From Tamarix chinensis (taxonomy: Eukaryota > Streptophyta > Magnoliopsida > Caryophyllales > Tamaricaceae): DNA of 64,000 bases. The translations under genes and the position numbers were made by a program. The notes below the pieces were generated by a model. That model made no database searches. It saw only the letters and a list, made by a program, of their open reading frames with translations, and had not been told where the DNA came from. Where the stretch lies: positions 53,743,942 to 53,807,941 of the forward strand of contig CM060172.1 of the NCBI GenBank assembly GCA_030549775.1, in the 5' to 3' direction. Positions 1-10,311 of the stretch are shown here, piece by piece. Within the stretch, counting starts at the first letter, position 1. Every line of letters starts with the position of its first letter.

Positions 1-2083
1 GGAAGGGTTTGGTACATCCATAAAAATGGAACACCAATATTAACTTTATTCTTACTTCTTTTCCTTTTTCTTTTATTTTTTAACTAAATATTAGCAAATA
101 GATTAATAATAACAACAACAACAACAACAATAATAATAAGGTTAATATATTTAAAATAAATTACACTAAATAAAAACAAGGGTTAGGGCACAACCAAAGG
201 GGATGTGGCAGCTAGGGCGGCGGTGGCAGTGGCAGTGGTGGCACAAGCATAGTGGTGATAGAAAAATAGGATTTTGGGGTTAGAAAAGGGGAGGAAAGTG
301 ATGTTTTCTTGGGTGGTAGGGTTTCTAGATCAGAGGGGGTTGTGTTGGTGGTGGTGGCATCATGGTAGCGGTAGCAACGACGGTTGAAACTGGAGGAGAG
401 GGAAGGAGGAGGAAGGAGGGAGAGAAAAAGGAAATGGAGGTTGTAGGAAGGTAGAGGGAGGTTTTTTGGGCAAAGAGGGAGGTAGTGGAGGTGTTGGTTG
501 TGGCAGCGGAAATGTAGGGTAACACAAGGGGTGGCAAAGGGTGTAGGAAGGGAGTGTCGAGTAGGGGGAAAAAGGGAGAAAAGGATGATAAAGGAAGAGA
601 AGGGAGTGGCTGGTGTGGGGGTATGCGTGGTGTTTGCAGATGATGGTGAGGGTGTGGCTGGCTGGCAGAATGTAGTTGGGAGGAGCTGCAAAGGAGGAGG
701 AAAGGGAGGGGGGAAGGAAGGTAATAGAAGGGTGGTGGCTACAGGATGGTGCATAAAAGGGGAGAAGAGGGAAAAGAGGCATGGCTATAGGGAAGGCTGG
801 GGTGGCTGCTATTTGGTCTTGTAGGGAGGATAGGTGGCAGAGGAGCTAGCAGTGGTTGCAGTGGAGGAGGAGGATGATGTAGGGAGAATAGTAAAGGTAG
901 GGGGTTGGTAGGAATTAGCGTAGGGAGAAGGAGAGATAGGGTGGTAGAGGAGGAGGAGGAAGGAAGGAAGGAAGGAAGGAAGGAAGGAAGGAGAAGGGGT
1001 GGTGGCTGACAATGGAGGCTAGTGTGGTGGTGGAAGCTTTGACAGTGGCTGTAGACAAGGGAATGATGAAAAATAGGGGAGGAAAAGGGAGAGAAAAGAG
1101 AAGATGGGTCGACTGGGAGAGGCATGCTCGAAGGGGAAGTGAGGCAGAGAGGAGGGGAAGAAGAAGAAGAAAAAGAAGGGAGGACAGGGAGGGGGAGCAG
1201 GGTAGGTGGTGCTAGAGGGGGTTGCTACGGTTATTGCCTGTCGAACATGGTAGGTGATAGGGACAAAAGTGGGGGAAGGGAAGGCATGCGGGGGAAGGGG
1301 GCTAGGGTTTGTTGGGCTAAAAATGGAAAGGGAGGTCGATAGGAGGGAGGGCGGAGCAGGCATTGGTTGTTGGTGGGTAGCACAGGCAGGGGTGTAGGAC
1401 TCAATGGTGGAGAAGGCATGTGAGGGAGGTTAGGGGGAGTTTGGCTCGGGAGGTGGTGTAGGGGAAGAAGAAGGGGGAAGAGGGATGGGGGAAGAGTAGG
1501 AGAAATGGGGGAAGAGCGGGCTGGCCCACACGGGAGAAAGAAAGAAGGGGAAAGGAGGAGTGGGCTAGCTCAAAGAGGGAGAGGGGGAAAGAAAGGAGAA
1601 GAAGAAGTACGGGAGTGTGGGCTAGCTTAGCAGGAGATGGGAGAAAGGAGAAGGGGAGGGGATTGGGCGGCCCAAGGGAAAATGGAGGGAGGAAAAGGAG
1701 GAAGGGAAAAAACATAAAAGAGAAAAAGAAGAAAAGAAAAAGAAAAGGGAAAGGGGAAAAAGAAAAAAAGAAAAAAATTTTTAGAATTAGGATTAGGGAT
1801 TAGGATAAAATTAGATTTTGGAAAAAAATATGAAATTAATTTATCTTAAATTTAAATATTTATTTAAGATAATACTTTTGGTAAAATTATGGGTTTGAGA
1901 TTTATTTAAATAAAATAATAAGGTAAAATGATAAAAATAATCATATTTAATTTATTAAATAATTCCATCTACTTGTAACTCAAGATTCCAAAAATAAATA
2001 AAATAATAAATAAAGAAATAAATAAAATTTGTTATCAAATTATCTTAATTAAGGGTTAAATATTTAAAATTTGAGTTATTACA
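1..2083 (-). mobile_element. gLTR-b: giant LTR-like element, 5' part, cut by left window edge
   Basis: The right boundary at 2083 reads ATTACA on the plus strand, so on the minus strand the element opens TGTAAT like the other copies. Moving left it shows the family's order of zones: about 280 bp of AT-rich DNA, a pyrimidine-rich zone on the minus strand (purine-rich on plus, about 200-1790), then a TTG/TTA trinucleotide microsatellite at about 108-141. It interrupts gLTR-a inside that copy's repeat array, because the array text resumes at 2084 with the typical AGTGGGGTCTCG ending. The possible right target copy is TTAGT; the left one is outside the window. No coding domain is visible. Long Pro/Ser-rich frames here follow from base composition. 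Confidence 0.6.
957..991. repeat. (GGAA)n microsatellite
   Basis: About eight consecutive GGAA units lie inside the purine-rich zone of gLTR-b. Confidence 0.9.
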
Positions 2084-2143
2084 TTAGTGGGGTCTCGAAC
2101 TTAAGTAAATTAAATCAGTGGATGATAATATTTTTTTTAAAAA

Positions 2144-2356
2144 AAATACTAATTACTTACAGTGGAATACCATGTGGGTCAGGGTTAGTTGTACCTTGAT
2201 ATTTGATCCATTGGTGAGAATAGTGCCTAGGTGCATTCTGTCCTAGGTTTGTACTTTGATTACCGAACCACCGGAGAGAATAGTGGTTAAGAGCATCCTA
2301 CCTGAAAATTGGTACTTGATTACCATTCCACTAATTGAGAATAGTGGAGTCCCCAA
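2144..2356 (+). repeat. Spaced array of CCAC...GTGG units in gLTR-a
   Basis: The array is introduced by ACTAATTACTTACAGTGG at about 2147 and holds three diverged 55-60 bp units. Each has a CCA..GAGAATAGTGG half, and the first has a CCTAGG-(10 nt)-CCTAGG pair. The last unit ends AGTGGAGTCCCC, the usual array terminator. Confidence 0.6.
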
Positions 2357-2924
2357 GCCACTGTGAATAAAATCATGAAATAGCAATCATCGCACTATTA
2401 TCGTATTCAAAGAGTATTAAATAAGTCGGTAAGATTAACTTATGTGCATGTGATCTTTTATTGGGGTCTTATGATCTTTGTGACCATGGTTATATGAATG
2501 ATTATCATTTTTCAAATGATTTAGGTTTAGTTAGATGTTTTATATCATGTATTGTTGTGATGAAGTTTATGTGTACCATGTGGATTTTTCATATTAGCTT
2601 TGTATAATGGGTTACTCAGCACCGTTGTACTGAAGAGTTCCTTTTTATGGGCCCTTACTTATTCCATGGGTAGTGGCCTTTGCATATTAGCTTGCAATAT
2701 TAGTTGAAAGCTGTTATTTTGGTGGAGTGTTTAGGGCTATCTGGTGTTTTACCTAGTATATTTCGATTCGAGAGATTCCATACTATTAATATTCTTCTGT
2801 ATTTTCGCTCACTAACATTTTTTAACTATTAATAGCTGATTTTATTTAAAATGATTACTTTAACTCTCTTACTACTTTGATTTATAATTGTTAATCATTT
2901 AATTGGAGTAATTTTTTAGCCATA

Positions 2925-2971
2925 ACAATTGGTAATGGGACGGTGGAGGAAACCATACTTGTATCAAGTGT
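2925..2971 (+). other. Conserved 3' hairpin of gLTR-a
   Basis: ACAATTGGTA at 2925-2934 can pair with TATCAAGTGT at 2962-2971 (9 of 10 positions, counting one G-U). It sits 90 bp before the element's 3' end and directly before GTGGTAACACCCC, the same place as in the other copies. Confidence 0.45.
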
Positions 2972-3061
2972 AGTGGTAACACCCCACAATTTACTATTTT
3001 AGCTTCCACAATAAACTCTTTAAACAAAGTTTTTCTAGTTCATAAATTTGGGGGTATTACA

Positions 3062-3198
3062 AGGTCCTCCATGTAAGCAAATTCACCTATAGCTTCAACA
3101 TCATCATGGTCAACCATGTTAGGTTTATTAAGAAGTGGTTCTAAATACCATATCCATATAGTATAAATCTTATCAATCTCATAGATAATGAGATGATC
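3062..3198 (-). pseudogene. Short gene-like fragment, possibly SIN3-related, cut by gLTR-a
   Basis: The minus strand is open for 45 codons from 3198 to 3062, with ordinary amino-acid composition. It includes IYTIWIWYLEPLL followed by an acidic stretch with DHDDVEAIGEF and AYMED. The pattern of a Trp, an aromatic residue, then LEP plus an acidic tail recalls a conserved segment of plant SIN3-like corepressors, but this is from memory of the family only. A stop lies just upstream (TAA at 3199-3201) and the frame runs into the gLTR-a terminus, so nothing functional remains. Confidence 0.2.
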
Positions 3199-4146
3199 TT
3201 ATATCTCATTTACTCATCATATTATCGTATTTCTACAATCTACAGATAGGTAAGATATCCACAAAGGATCTTTCAAATGTTCAATGGCTATCTTAAGAAA
3301 GTTTTGAACAATGTCTATATATTCTCTAGACAACTTACATGCATGCATCTACTTATGATCCATAAATAAAAATAAGTAAAATCTTGCCCCTAATTTTTTT
3401 AAAAAAAATGGGGAATTTGATAATATTATCTAAGTCAAGTAAAAAAAACAAAACCAGTAACATACCTGGAATACATACACACCACAACAACATTCATACT
3501 AGTAACAACACCACGATTTGTACAATACTATCCATTTCATTTCTATACTCTTTTTTTAGACATATTTTGATAATATATCTAGTAGAAGATTTTCATCTCC
3601 ATAAGATATATTAAATAAAAAACTAACAACATACAATCCACAAATATACAAGTATACATAAAGGAGTTCGAATACGATAGACACATGTAAAATTCAGAAA
3701 ATGCAAAGAGAAGAGAAGAAAAAGAATGATGAAAATACTATGATAAGATAGAGAGAAAGTGAACAATGATGAACTAAAGAGGAGAAAAATGAGCAATAAT
3801 TCTAGTGAAGAGAAGAGAGAATACATCGATAGTCACAAAGATATGTCGCTTTGAAGAGTCTTTGTTTGGAATCGGGAGGTAAAATGAAAAGTTGAAGGCG
3901 GTTCTATATTAAAGAAAGATGAAGTAAAAAATGGGAAAAAATGGTATACATTGCGGTTCTAAGTTACAACCACCATGTATATTATGTTCCATATTAAAAA
4001 AAGGGAAAACCATAGAATACAATGCATATTATAGAACAAAACCACCTAGTATAGCTGGCATCATTGGAGCTTCATTTCATATTATGAATATAAATCTTGC
4101 AATTAACTCTACGAATGAACTCCCTTATTTGATGTTGCATGTCAAG
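3199..4146. other. No gene recognised; AT-rich intergenic DNA
   Basis: Low-complexity A/T runs and short frames only. A GCGGTT...AACCACC pair near 3950-3972 vaguely recalls subterminal repeats of CACTA transposons, but no CACTA terminus was found nearby. Confidence 0.5.
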
Positions 4147-4525
4147 TATTGTATAAAACTTTTTTAACTAAATATTTATAAATTGCTATATAGTTTATAG
4201 TAGTATTTTTAAAATAAGTTTTTTATTTTGATTGATGATGGATGTTGGCTTTTAAGAATTATTATTGTGTATATTATTATGGCATAATATTTTTTTATTA
4301 ATTTTATTATTATATACTTAATTATGAATATTTTATTTTAGTATGTCACATGTATCACATGTATCAAATATTGTATAAAACTTTTTTAACTAAATATTTA
4401 TAAATTGCTATATAGTTTATAGTAGTATTTTTAAAATAAGTTTTTTATTTTGATTGATGATGGATGTTGGCTTTTAAGAATTATTATTGTGTATATTATT
4501 ATGGCATAATATTTTTTTATTAATT
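4147..4525. repeat. 222-bp-offset tandem duplication with 157-bp identical copies
   Basis: Bases 4147-4303 recur without a visible difference at 4369-4525. The offset is 222 bp, and the bases between the copies are not part of the identical run. Perfect identity in such AT-rich, otherwise decayed DNA indicates a recent duplication or an assembly artefact. Confidence 0.9.
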
Positions 4526-4751
4526 ATTATGTATATATTTTACTATATGAAATTGTAATAATAATATTGTAACATAAAACTTGTAATATTATATCACATA
4601 GATGAAAAATTAGTTAATAATGATATAATAAATTAACCTATAATATTTGATATAATAGTTAAATATCAACTATTCAATATTAAACATTTTATATTCATTT
4701 TTTTCCTCTAATTTCTTGATATCATAGCATTTTTATAGTATTTGTTGCAGG

Positions 4752-5747
4752 CAGGCCCGACCTTAGCCATATTGAGGCCCTAGGCAAAAAAAAAAAAATA
4801 TGAAGCACTTTATTTTATGATATAATCTATACTTGTTAAGAAATAAAAAGTTTAAAATACAAATTTTTATTTGGATATTATGGTATTTAATCTAATTATA
4901 ATGCTACAAATAATTTCAAAGCAATACATAATGTGTGTGTGTATTTTTTAGTTTATTTTACTCTAGTACCACTGTAATTTTTTAATTAATCTTAGATAGC
5001 TAAAATACAAAAAAAAAATACCATCGCATATTTTCTAAGTTGACTTGAGAGTTTATTGATCCTAATTTTGAGAGTATATTGATCTTCCAACTTTTACTTT
5101 TTAATTTTTTTTTATAAAAAAATTAGGATTTTTTTTTTGAAAAAACTCAAAAGTTTCTAAGAAAAAACTTAAAATTTATTCAAGTGACTAAAATACTTCA
5201 AATATAATGTGTGATATAAAAGAAATTAACATTTTAAGAACTTGGGAAAAATAATATTAATAGCAAGATATTAAAATGAAAAAAATTACAAATGTCTACT
5301 TCTATAGAATTATATTAGATATATAATACTTAAATAAACCAATCCCATGATACCAAATTTAATTTATCCTTAAAATCTATTTAAGTTACACTTATATCTT
5401 ATTAGTACCTAGGGGCTCCTAATATAGTATAGTACCACTTTTATATTTTATTAAGTTATGTTTATATGAGATATAAATTGTGCGTATCGGATAGGATAAT
5501 ACCACTTTTATGCTTTATTAAATCACCCGTACATGTAGACTACCAAGTTATGTATATAGGTGTGAACGCACGGTACAATAGTAAAAAATAATGAAAGAAA
5601 TAAGAAGTTGCAGGTGGGGGCTCGTACTCACGACGCCAAAAAAAAAATATGTTAAGTCACTACAACTACAAAAAGTTATGAGGAGGCCTTAATAGGCTCG
5701 GGGCCCTAGGCCTGTGTCTAGTTTGCCTAAGCCTAAGGCGGGGCCTG
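4752..5747. mobile_element. Non-autonomous hAT-type element, 996 bp, with 8-bp target duplication
   Basis: The left end starts CAGGCCCGACCTTAG and the right end, read on the minus strand, starts CAGGCCCCGCCTTAG, giving imperfect terminal inverted repeats. The element is bracketed by identical 8-bp copies of GTTGCAGG at 4744-4751 and 5748-5755, the duplication length of the hAT superfamily. The interior is AT-rich with no transposase frame, so it would need a transposase supplied in trans. Confidence 0.9.
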
Positions 5748-5822
5748 GTTGCAGGTCATATTGGACTTCGCACTTACGTGTGCACGTATTTCTCCGTGGA
5801 ACAACACCCCGATTTTATTCAC

Positions 5823-6058
5823 CTTGTTACCAAAAGGCGATACCCTCGCCCCCAGGGCCTCCGCCAGCCGGTCCGACAGCATCGGAGGAGGTAAATCACG
5901 GTGACTTAGTAGCTTTGGGACCCCCCGGTTATCCATGGTGCCCACAAGGAGCCACCCCCACATTGGAGGGTTGAAACTCCCACACTACGGCTACCATGAA
6001 TTGAACCGTGGTTCACCTTGTTACCAACAGGAGGGGGTCTTCGACCACTTGAGCTAAG
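5823..6058 (-). mobile_element. tRNA-derived SINE with 15-bp target duplication
   Basis: On the minus strand the element opens with TTAGCTCAAGTGG, which fits a pol III A box. About 45 bp later comes GGTTCAATTC, which fits a B box, so the head looks tRNA-derived. CCCGATTTTATTCAC occurs at both 5808-5822 and 6059-6073, a 15-bp direct repeat of the length SINEs generate. TTCACCTTGTTACCA occurs at both ends of the unit. I see no poly(A) tail; the 3' end is GCCTTTTGGTAACAAG. Plus and minus frames through it are not genes. Confidence 0.7.
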
Positions 6059-6172
6059 CCCGATTTTATTCACGATAAAAGACAGAGGGGGTTGTTAGTT
6101 GATCCGTTCGCTAGCTACCCCTCCCTTCAATAATTCGTGCTCCATTAAATACACGAGGACAAGATTACTACC

Positions 6173-6352
6173 GATTGGAATTAGGTCTTCTCATTGATCA
6201 TCTTAATATATAAATATACATCTAGAGTTTAAAAAATTAAATATACAAGACTATTTATACAATATGACCATAATTAATTTACATGATTAATATAATGTCT
6301 ATTTACATAAGATGACCATAATTAATTTACATGATTAATATAATGCTTATCA
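6173..6352 (-). repeat. 3' LTR of the small copia element
   Basis: It shares with the other LTR the GGTCTTCTCATTGATCATC block, and duplicated blocks built around CATAATTAATTTACATGATT. It ends TTATCA on the plus strand. It is about 28 bp shorter than its partner, partly by loss near the outer end, where TGTTGGAATT has become GATTGGAATT. Confidence 0.85.
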
Positions 6353-6399
6353 CACCCCTGCAAGTGGGAAGAGGTTATCGTATGATTAGAATGTCCTAA

Positions 6400-6907
6400 A
6401 AATTATCAAAAAGTACACGAGGAGCCTTTTAGTAAAAATATTTGCAATCTGATATCGGGAATGGACATGAAAGACACGAACTTTGCCACGTGCAACTTTT
6501 TCACGAACAAAGTGAATGTCCATCTCAACGTACTTAGTGCGCTGATGTTATATAGGGTTACCTGATAAGTAAATCGCACTGACATTGTCACAATAAACTA
6601 ACTTTGCTTTCCAGATCGGATAATGTAGCTCCAAAAGAGGATTCCAGATCCAGCAAGACTCGGAGACAACATTCGCAACCCCTCTATATTCAGCTTCGAC
6701 ACTAGAGTAGGAAAGAATGGGTTGTCGTTTAGAAGACCATACAATTAGGTTGTCGCCAAGAAACACATAGTAACTAGAGGTGGATTGTCTGATATCTGGA
6801 CAACCACCCCAATTTGCATCTCTATAAGGGACAAGTTTGTCGACAATCGACTTATATAGATGCAAACTAAAAGTAAGAGAATCTTGAATGTAGTGTAGAA
6901 TGTTCAT
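6400..6907 (-). pseudogene. Ty1/copia RNase H remnant, frameshifted
   Basis: The minus-strand frame from 6907 gives the copia RNase H signature order: an ANWGGCPD segment (usually DADWAGCPD), RQSTSSYYVFLGD, WSSKRQP, SSVEAEYRGVAN, then VYCDNVSAIYLS. After NPI the reading continues in another frame with RTKYVEMDIHFVREKVA and IANIFTKRL, so one frameshift lies near 6550-6590. The second aspartate of the DAD motif reads Asn. RNase H normally removes the RNA strand of the replication hybrid; this copy cannot. Confidence 0.88.
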
Positions 6908-7136
6908 AATTATTAAATGGTAATTTAATGTATTTTCCCAAAGGATAAGAAGAACAAAACGATTGTTTGGCCTTACTATATTTAATAAAATTTTTGCTAC
7001 TAAGAGAGCTTAAAACACGAGCTGAAGGAAATAAGAGCGGAAGGAAACTTTGAAGATGAAGATTGACTACTGGTGGAGAGTGGACAGAGGCCCGTATTAT
7101 CACCTCTCAGTATGTTGGTCCCTGTTTGTAAATCCT

Positions 7137-7401
7137 TCAGAGAAAATCCAAACTAGTCAAACTCAACAGAAACAAAATAAAGATGAGGGTTAGTCCACTT
7201 TGCTGCATCAACCTTTGCCTTGGCCTTCGCTTCCATAGGCGAAATAATGTGATGAAGAAGATTGTGCACTCAAACTTGCACTTTAAAAAGCATCGCCAAA
7301 GAATGATACAAACCGGCCTCATTATCCAACGTGATGGGGATGAGTGATTTTACGTTGTTAATAGAAAGTGCAGGGTGAAATTTCTGGTTATTTTCAAACA
7401 T
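7137..7401 (-). pseudogene. Ty1/copia gag N-terminal remnant
   Basis: From the Met at 7401 the minus strand reads NNQKFHPALSINNVKSLIP and then LDNEAGLYHSLAMLFKVQ, the typical start of copia capsid proteins. A frameshift follows, after which HNLLHHII, MEAKAKAKVDAAKW and related words appear in another frame. The remainder of gag is missing. The following coding text is RNase H, which marks a very large internal deletion. Confidence 0.75.
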
Positions 7402-7520
7402 TGTAGTGGCTAAGGGAAAGAAAAGAACGAGGGAAGAAGATGAGCAAAGGTAGAAGATGAAGTAGGGAGATGAGAAACAACCGCTAGGTCGGTTGGATTG
7501 TGAACCCCAAATTATAGGCC

Positions 7521-7728
7521 TGTTGGAATTGAATTCCTTGGTTGGTCTTCTCATTGATCATCTTAATATACAATGTACATCCTACACTATAAGTTAGAGT
7601 TTAGGAAATTAAATATATAATACTATTTATATAATATTCCATAATTAATTTACATGATTAATATAATGTCAAGGCTATTTACATATTATGATCATAATTA
7701 ATTTACATAATTAATATAATATCTATCA
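7521..7728 (-). repeat. 5' LTR of the small copia element
   Basis: 208 bp opening TGTTGGAATT and closing CTATCA on the plus strand, immediately followed by the target copy CTACC. It matches 6173-6352 apart from small indels and substitutions, consistent with an old insertion. Confidence 0.85.
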
Positions 7729-7733
7729 CTACC

Positions 7734-8848
7734 ATTTTTGTATGTTAGAACAACTTTTACATGTTTCATCATGTGTATAGTCATATAATTTCTTTCCCCA
7801 CCCCCCACTATTAGTAAAGATTCTATTCACACTTTAGAGTTACTTGTAGATCGATATGATCATATTCATATCTACATCTATTTATAATATTTAAATTTAA
7901 AATTGATTTAAATTTATTAGATTTTAAAAGTTTGGATCTAAATTTAAATACACCAAAATTAGTAGATAAATAAGTTCTAAATAGATTTGATTATTTTTAC
8001 TAAGGAAAATAATAATTTATGTACATACTAATACATGTATATTTTATATATCTTAATATATAATTTTTGACTGAAAAAAAATCCTTCGGTGATAATATAA
8101 ACATTTCAAAGTAGTATTAAAATTTAAAAATGTATTTTAATTATTTTAAAATAAAATGCCTTACAAATTTCATATAAAATAAACACATAAAAATAAAAAT
8201 AAAAAATAAACTAAGAGTCAAATAAGATCATAAAAAAGATGAAAAATATGAAGTTAATATGTATGAATGTGTTTGTGTGTGTATGAATAGGTTGGTGGGT
8301 CGGGTCGGTCTGAATAAAGTTTGGAATGATTAGACCCAAATCAAAATCTATTTTGATATATATAAAGCCAGAATATTTATATTTTAAAATATTGAATTTA
8401 GATCAATTAAAAATAAGACAAATTTGACGGGTTTGAACCAAATCCATAACTCATTATCATTCCTAGATATTGCTACTCTATTAACTAAACACTTTATTAT
8501 CTATTCCAAACCAAAATGAACAAGTGGCCTAAAGAATTCTACAAATTCGAAGTTAAAGATGATAATTTCCCTTTAAGTTTGAACCCTTGTCATACATTCT
8601 TTGTTTGGGTTTGAGGAGAGATTTTATAAATTGAATTTAAGGATTATTATAATTTTTTTTTAAAACAAGAATAGAATCAGGGAGTAGATCAGGTATCAGA
8701 TCAGACATAAAGATTCAATCTCTGCAGAAATGGATCAAGGATTACTCATTACTAAAAAATCAATGATTGAAACAAATTTAGAAATTATTTCACTTATCAA
8801 ATTTGGATATGGATATAGGATTCCCATCCCCTTCCCTTTCCATTACTC
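7734..8848. other. No gene recognised; AT-rich intergenic DNA
   Basis: The stretch holds A/T-rich sequence with no coding signal. A GGGTCGGGTC...GACGGGTTTGAACC segment at about 8300-8445 resembles decayed hAT-type MITEs common in plants, but I could not find its ends or a duplication. Confidence 0.5.
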
Positions 8849-8851
8849 TTA

Positions 8852-9770
8852 GGCTATGTTTGGTATGGGGGTAAAGCAGGTGTAAAAATTACAAGGGAAA
8901 TTATTTCCCTTTTCTATTATGTTTGGTATGGAAAAAAAACTTTTTATGGAGTAAAAATATGCTACTGGGCCAGGGAAAAAAATTACCCATTTGGACCATC
9001 GGGTAAATCTTCTTCTGGCTGTTGACGTTGTCCCCTACCCCTACCTGTCGAATCCTAACCATCGAAGCCAAAGCCTTCCTCTCCGGATCTTGAAATAGGC
9101 GACACCGTCTCCGTCCAAAAGTTGATCGATGTATTCTGTTGGCTTGATGGCCGAATGATCGGCATGTCGTTGTACCGTACCGGTATCACAGTTCTGCCTG
9201 CAGATTCCTTGATCATTCATCGCCGCCTCTACTATTGCAATGCAATACCTGCCGCCACGACCCAAATCATCTTCCTACGAGACCGGTTTTCCTCTTCGAC
9301 TTTGTTTAGAAACATGATTTATTTCTTGAATTTCCCTAGAAGATCAAAATGTATTGAGACAGCAGTTTTAAATTTCCAATTTTTAGGTGATGGATTTGTG
9401 GGCTGAGAGTAAACCGGCGCTTGTTTTCCTTTTCAGGATCTCCCCCCTACGTATATCACCATATAGAGAGACGATGCCGAGAGCGAGCGAGTGAGGCAAC
9501 TACCCTCGATTTTAACGTTTCAGGTGGTTATTTATTGCTAAACCATGAATGATGATGATGAGGTGAGATAAAGGGAAGTAAAAGAAAATATTATTCTAAT
9601 ATAAGTTATTTCTCCCAAACCAAATATAAGGAAAATATTCCCTAGATTAATTTACCCTCACATACCAAATAAAAAAGGTGGATAAATTTTCCCCCTTAAT
9701 TATTATCCCCTTAATCAATTCCCCCTTAATCATTTCCCCTTAATCCATTTCCCTCATCCCAAGCATATCC
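8852..9770. mobile_element. PIF/Harbinger-like non-autonomous element, 919 bp, TTA target duplication
   Basis: The left end GGCTATGTTTGGTATGGGGG and the right end read on the minus strand, GGATATGCTTGGGATGAGGG, match at 16 of 20 positions. Both ends are flanked by TTA (8849-8851 and 9771-9773), the usual target duplication of PIF/Harbinger elements. No DDE transposase is visible. The middle (about 9000-9500) is far more GC-rich than the ends and holds overlapping frames of 74 and 94 residues on opposite strands, neither recognised. This may be captured host DNA. Confidence 0.75.
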
Positions 9771-9773
9771 TTA

Positions 9774-10180
9774 CAAGTAAAACTTCATTGGAGATAAAAA
9801 AAATTAACGATGGTTCCCCCCCCCCAATAAATGAAGGAAAAAAAGAAGAAAGAAACGAAAAGCACCATGAGTTATTCTTCAATCGTCCGCTCTGAACGGC
9901 TGTTGTATCAGGCACCGAAATGTACCCTGAACGTGCACTTTGTGCATATAGGAAATATGTGAAATATGCTACAAAAACATACCACGTGGTAGAACATGCT
10001 ATAATACATTAACAAAAATAAATAAAACAAATATTTTCACGCCTCACTATACGAGATATATGCAAATTTTATCCTAGATAGTTTCTAGCAAATATGTTAA
10101 AAAAGGTAACATATTTATAAATTTAGAGGCATATTGGTAAATAAAATATACATGTGCTATCATATATATATATATATATA
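9774..10180. other. No gene recognised; ends in an (AT)n run
   Basis: AT-rich sequence with a run of C at about 9817-9826 and an (AT)n microsatellite at 10162-10180 that forms the left border of the next element. Confidence 0.5.
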
Positions 10181-10311
10181 GGGTGAGGTTCACATGCAAA
10201 CTTTTTTTATTATATAAACATAAGAACCAATCTCAACCATTAGATCAAAATTAAATCAACATTCAAGATTTTAATAATACCAAACCAAAAAACTAACCTA
10301 AACCTATATCC

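Larger units (their letters stand above)
2084..3061 (+). mobile_element. gLTR-a: 3' part of a giant LTR-like element
   Basis: This is the 3' kilobase of a plus-oriented copy, separated from its 5' part by gLTR-b. It contains the end of a spaced repeat array (to about 2356), a GGGTTACTCAGCACC stretch also seen in gLTR-e and gLTR-h, the conserved hairpin at 2925-2971, a GTGGTAACACCCC box, and the terminus GGGGGTATTACA ending at 3061. The flank begins AGGTC; its partner is beyond the left edge. Confidence 0.65.
6173..7728 (-). mobile_element. Internally deleted Ty1/copia element, 1.56 kb, with two LTRs and 5-bp target duplication
   Basis: Two LTR-like copies (6173-6352 and 7521-7728) bracket a short interior and are flanked by identical CTACC at 6168-6172 and 7729-7733. 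Reading on the minus strand, the interior holds the N-terminal part of gag and then, with almost everything between missing, the RNase H end of pol. Protease, integrase and reverse transcriptase are absent. Both domains carry frameshifts. The 3' LTR is preceded on the minus strand by a purine-rich GCAGGGGTG; a canonical primer-binding site is not obvious. Confidence 0.88.

Noticed and set aside
212..1715. Several frames of 100-180 codons on both strands
   Set aside because: Purine-rich DNA of gLTR-b; Pro/Ser/Leu-rich on one strand and Gly/Arg/Lys-rich on the other, with no conserved motif.
3940..4100. CACTA transposon subterminal repeats
   Set aside because: Only one GCGGTT...AACCACC pair, no CACTA terminus, no 3-bp duplication.
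5823..6058. Functional tRNA gene
   Set aside because: A and B boxes are present, but no cloverleaf can be closed, and target repeats show a SINE.
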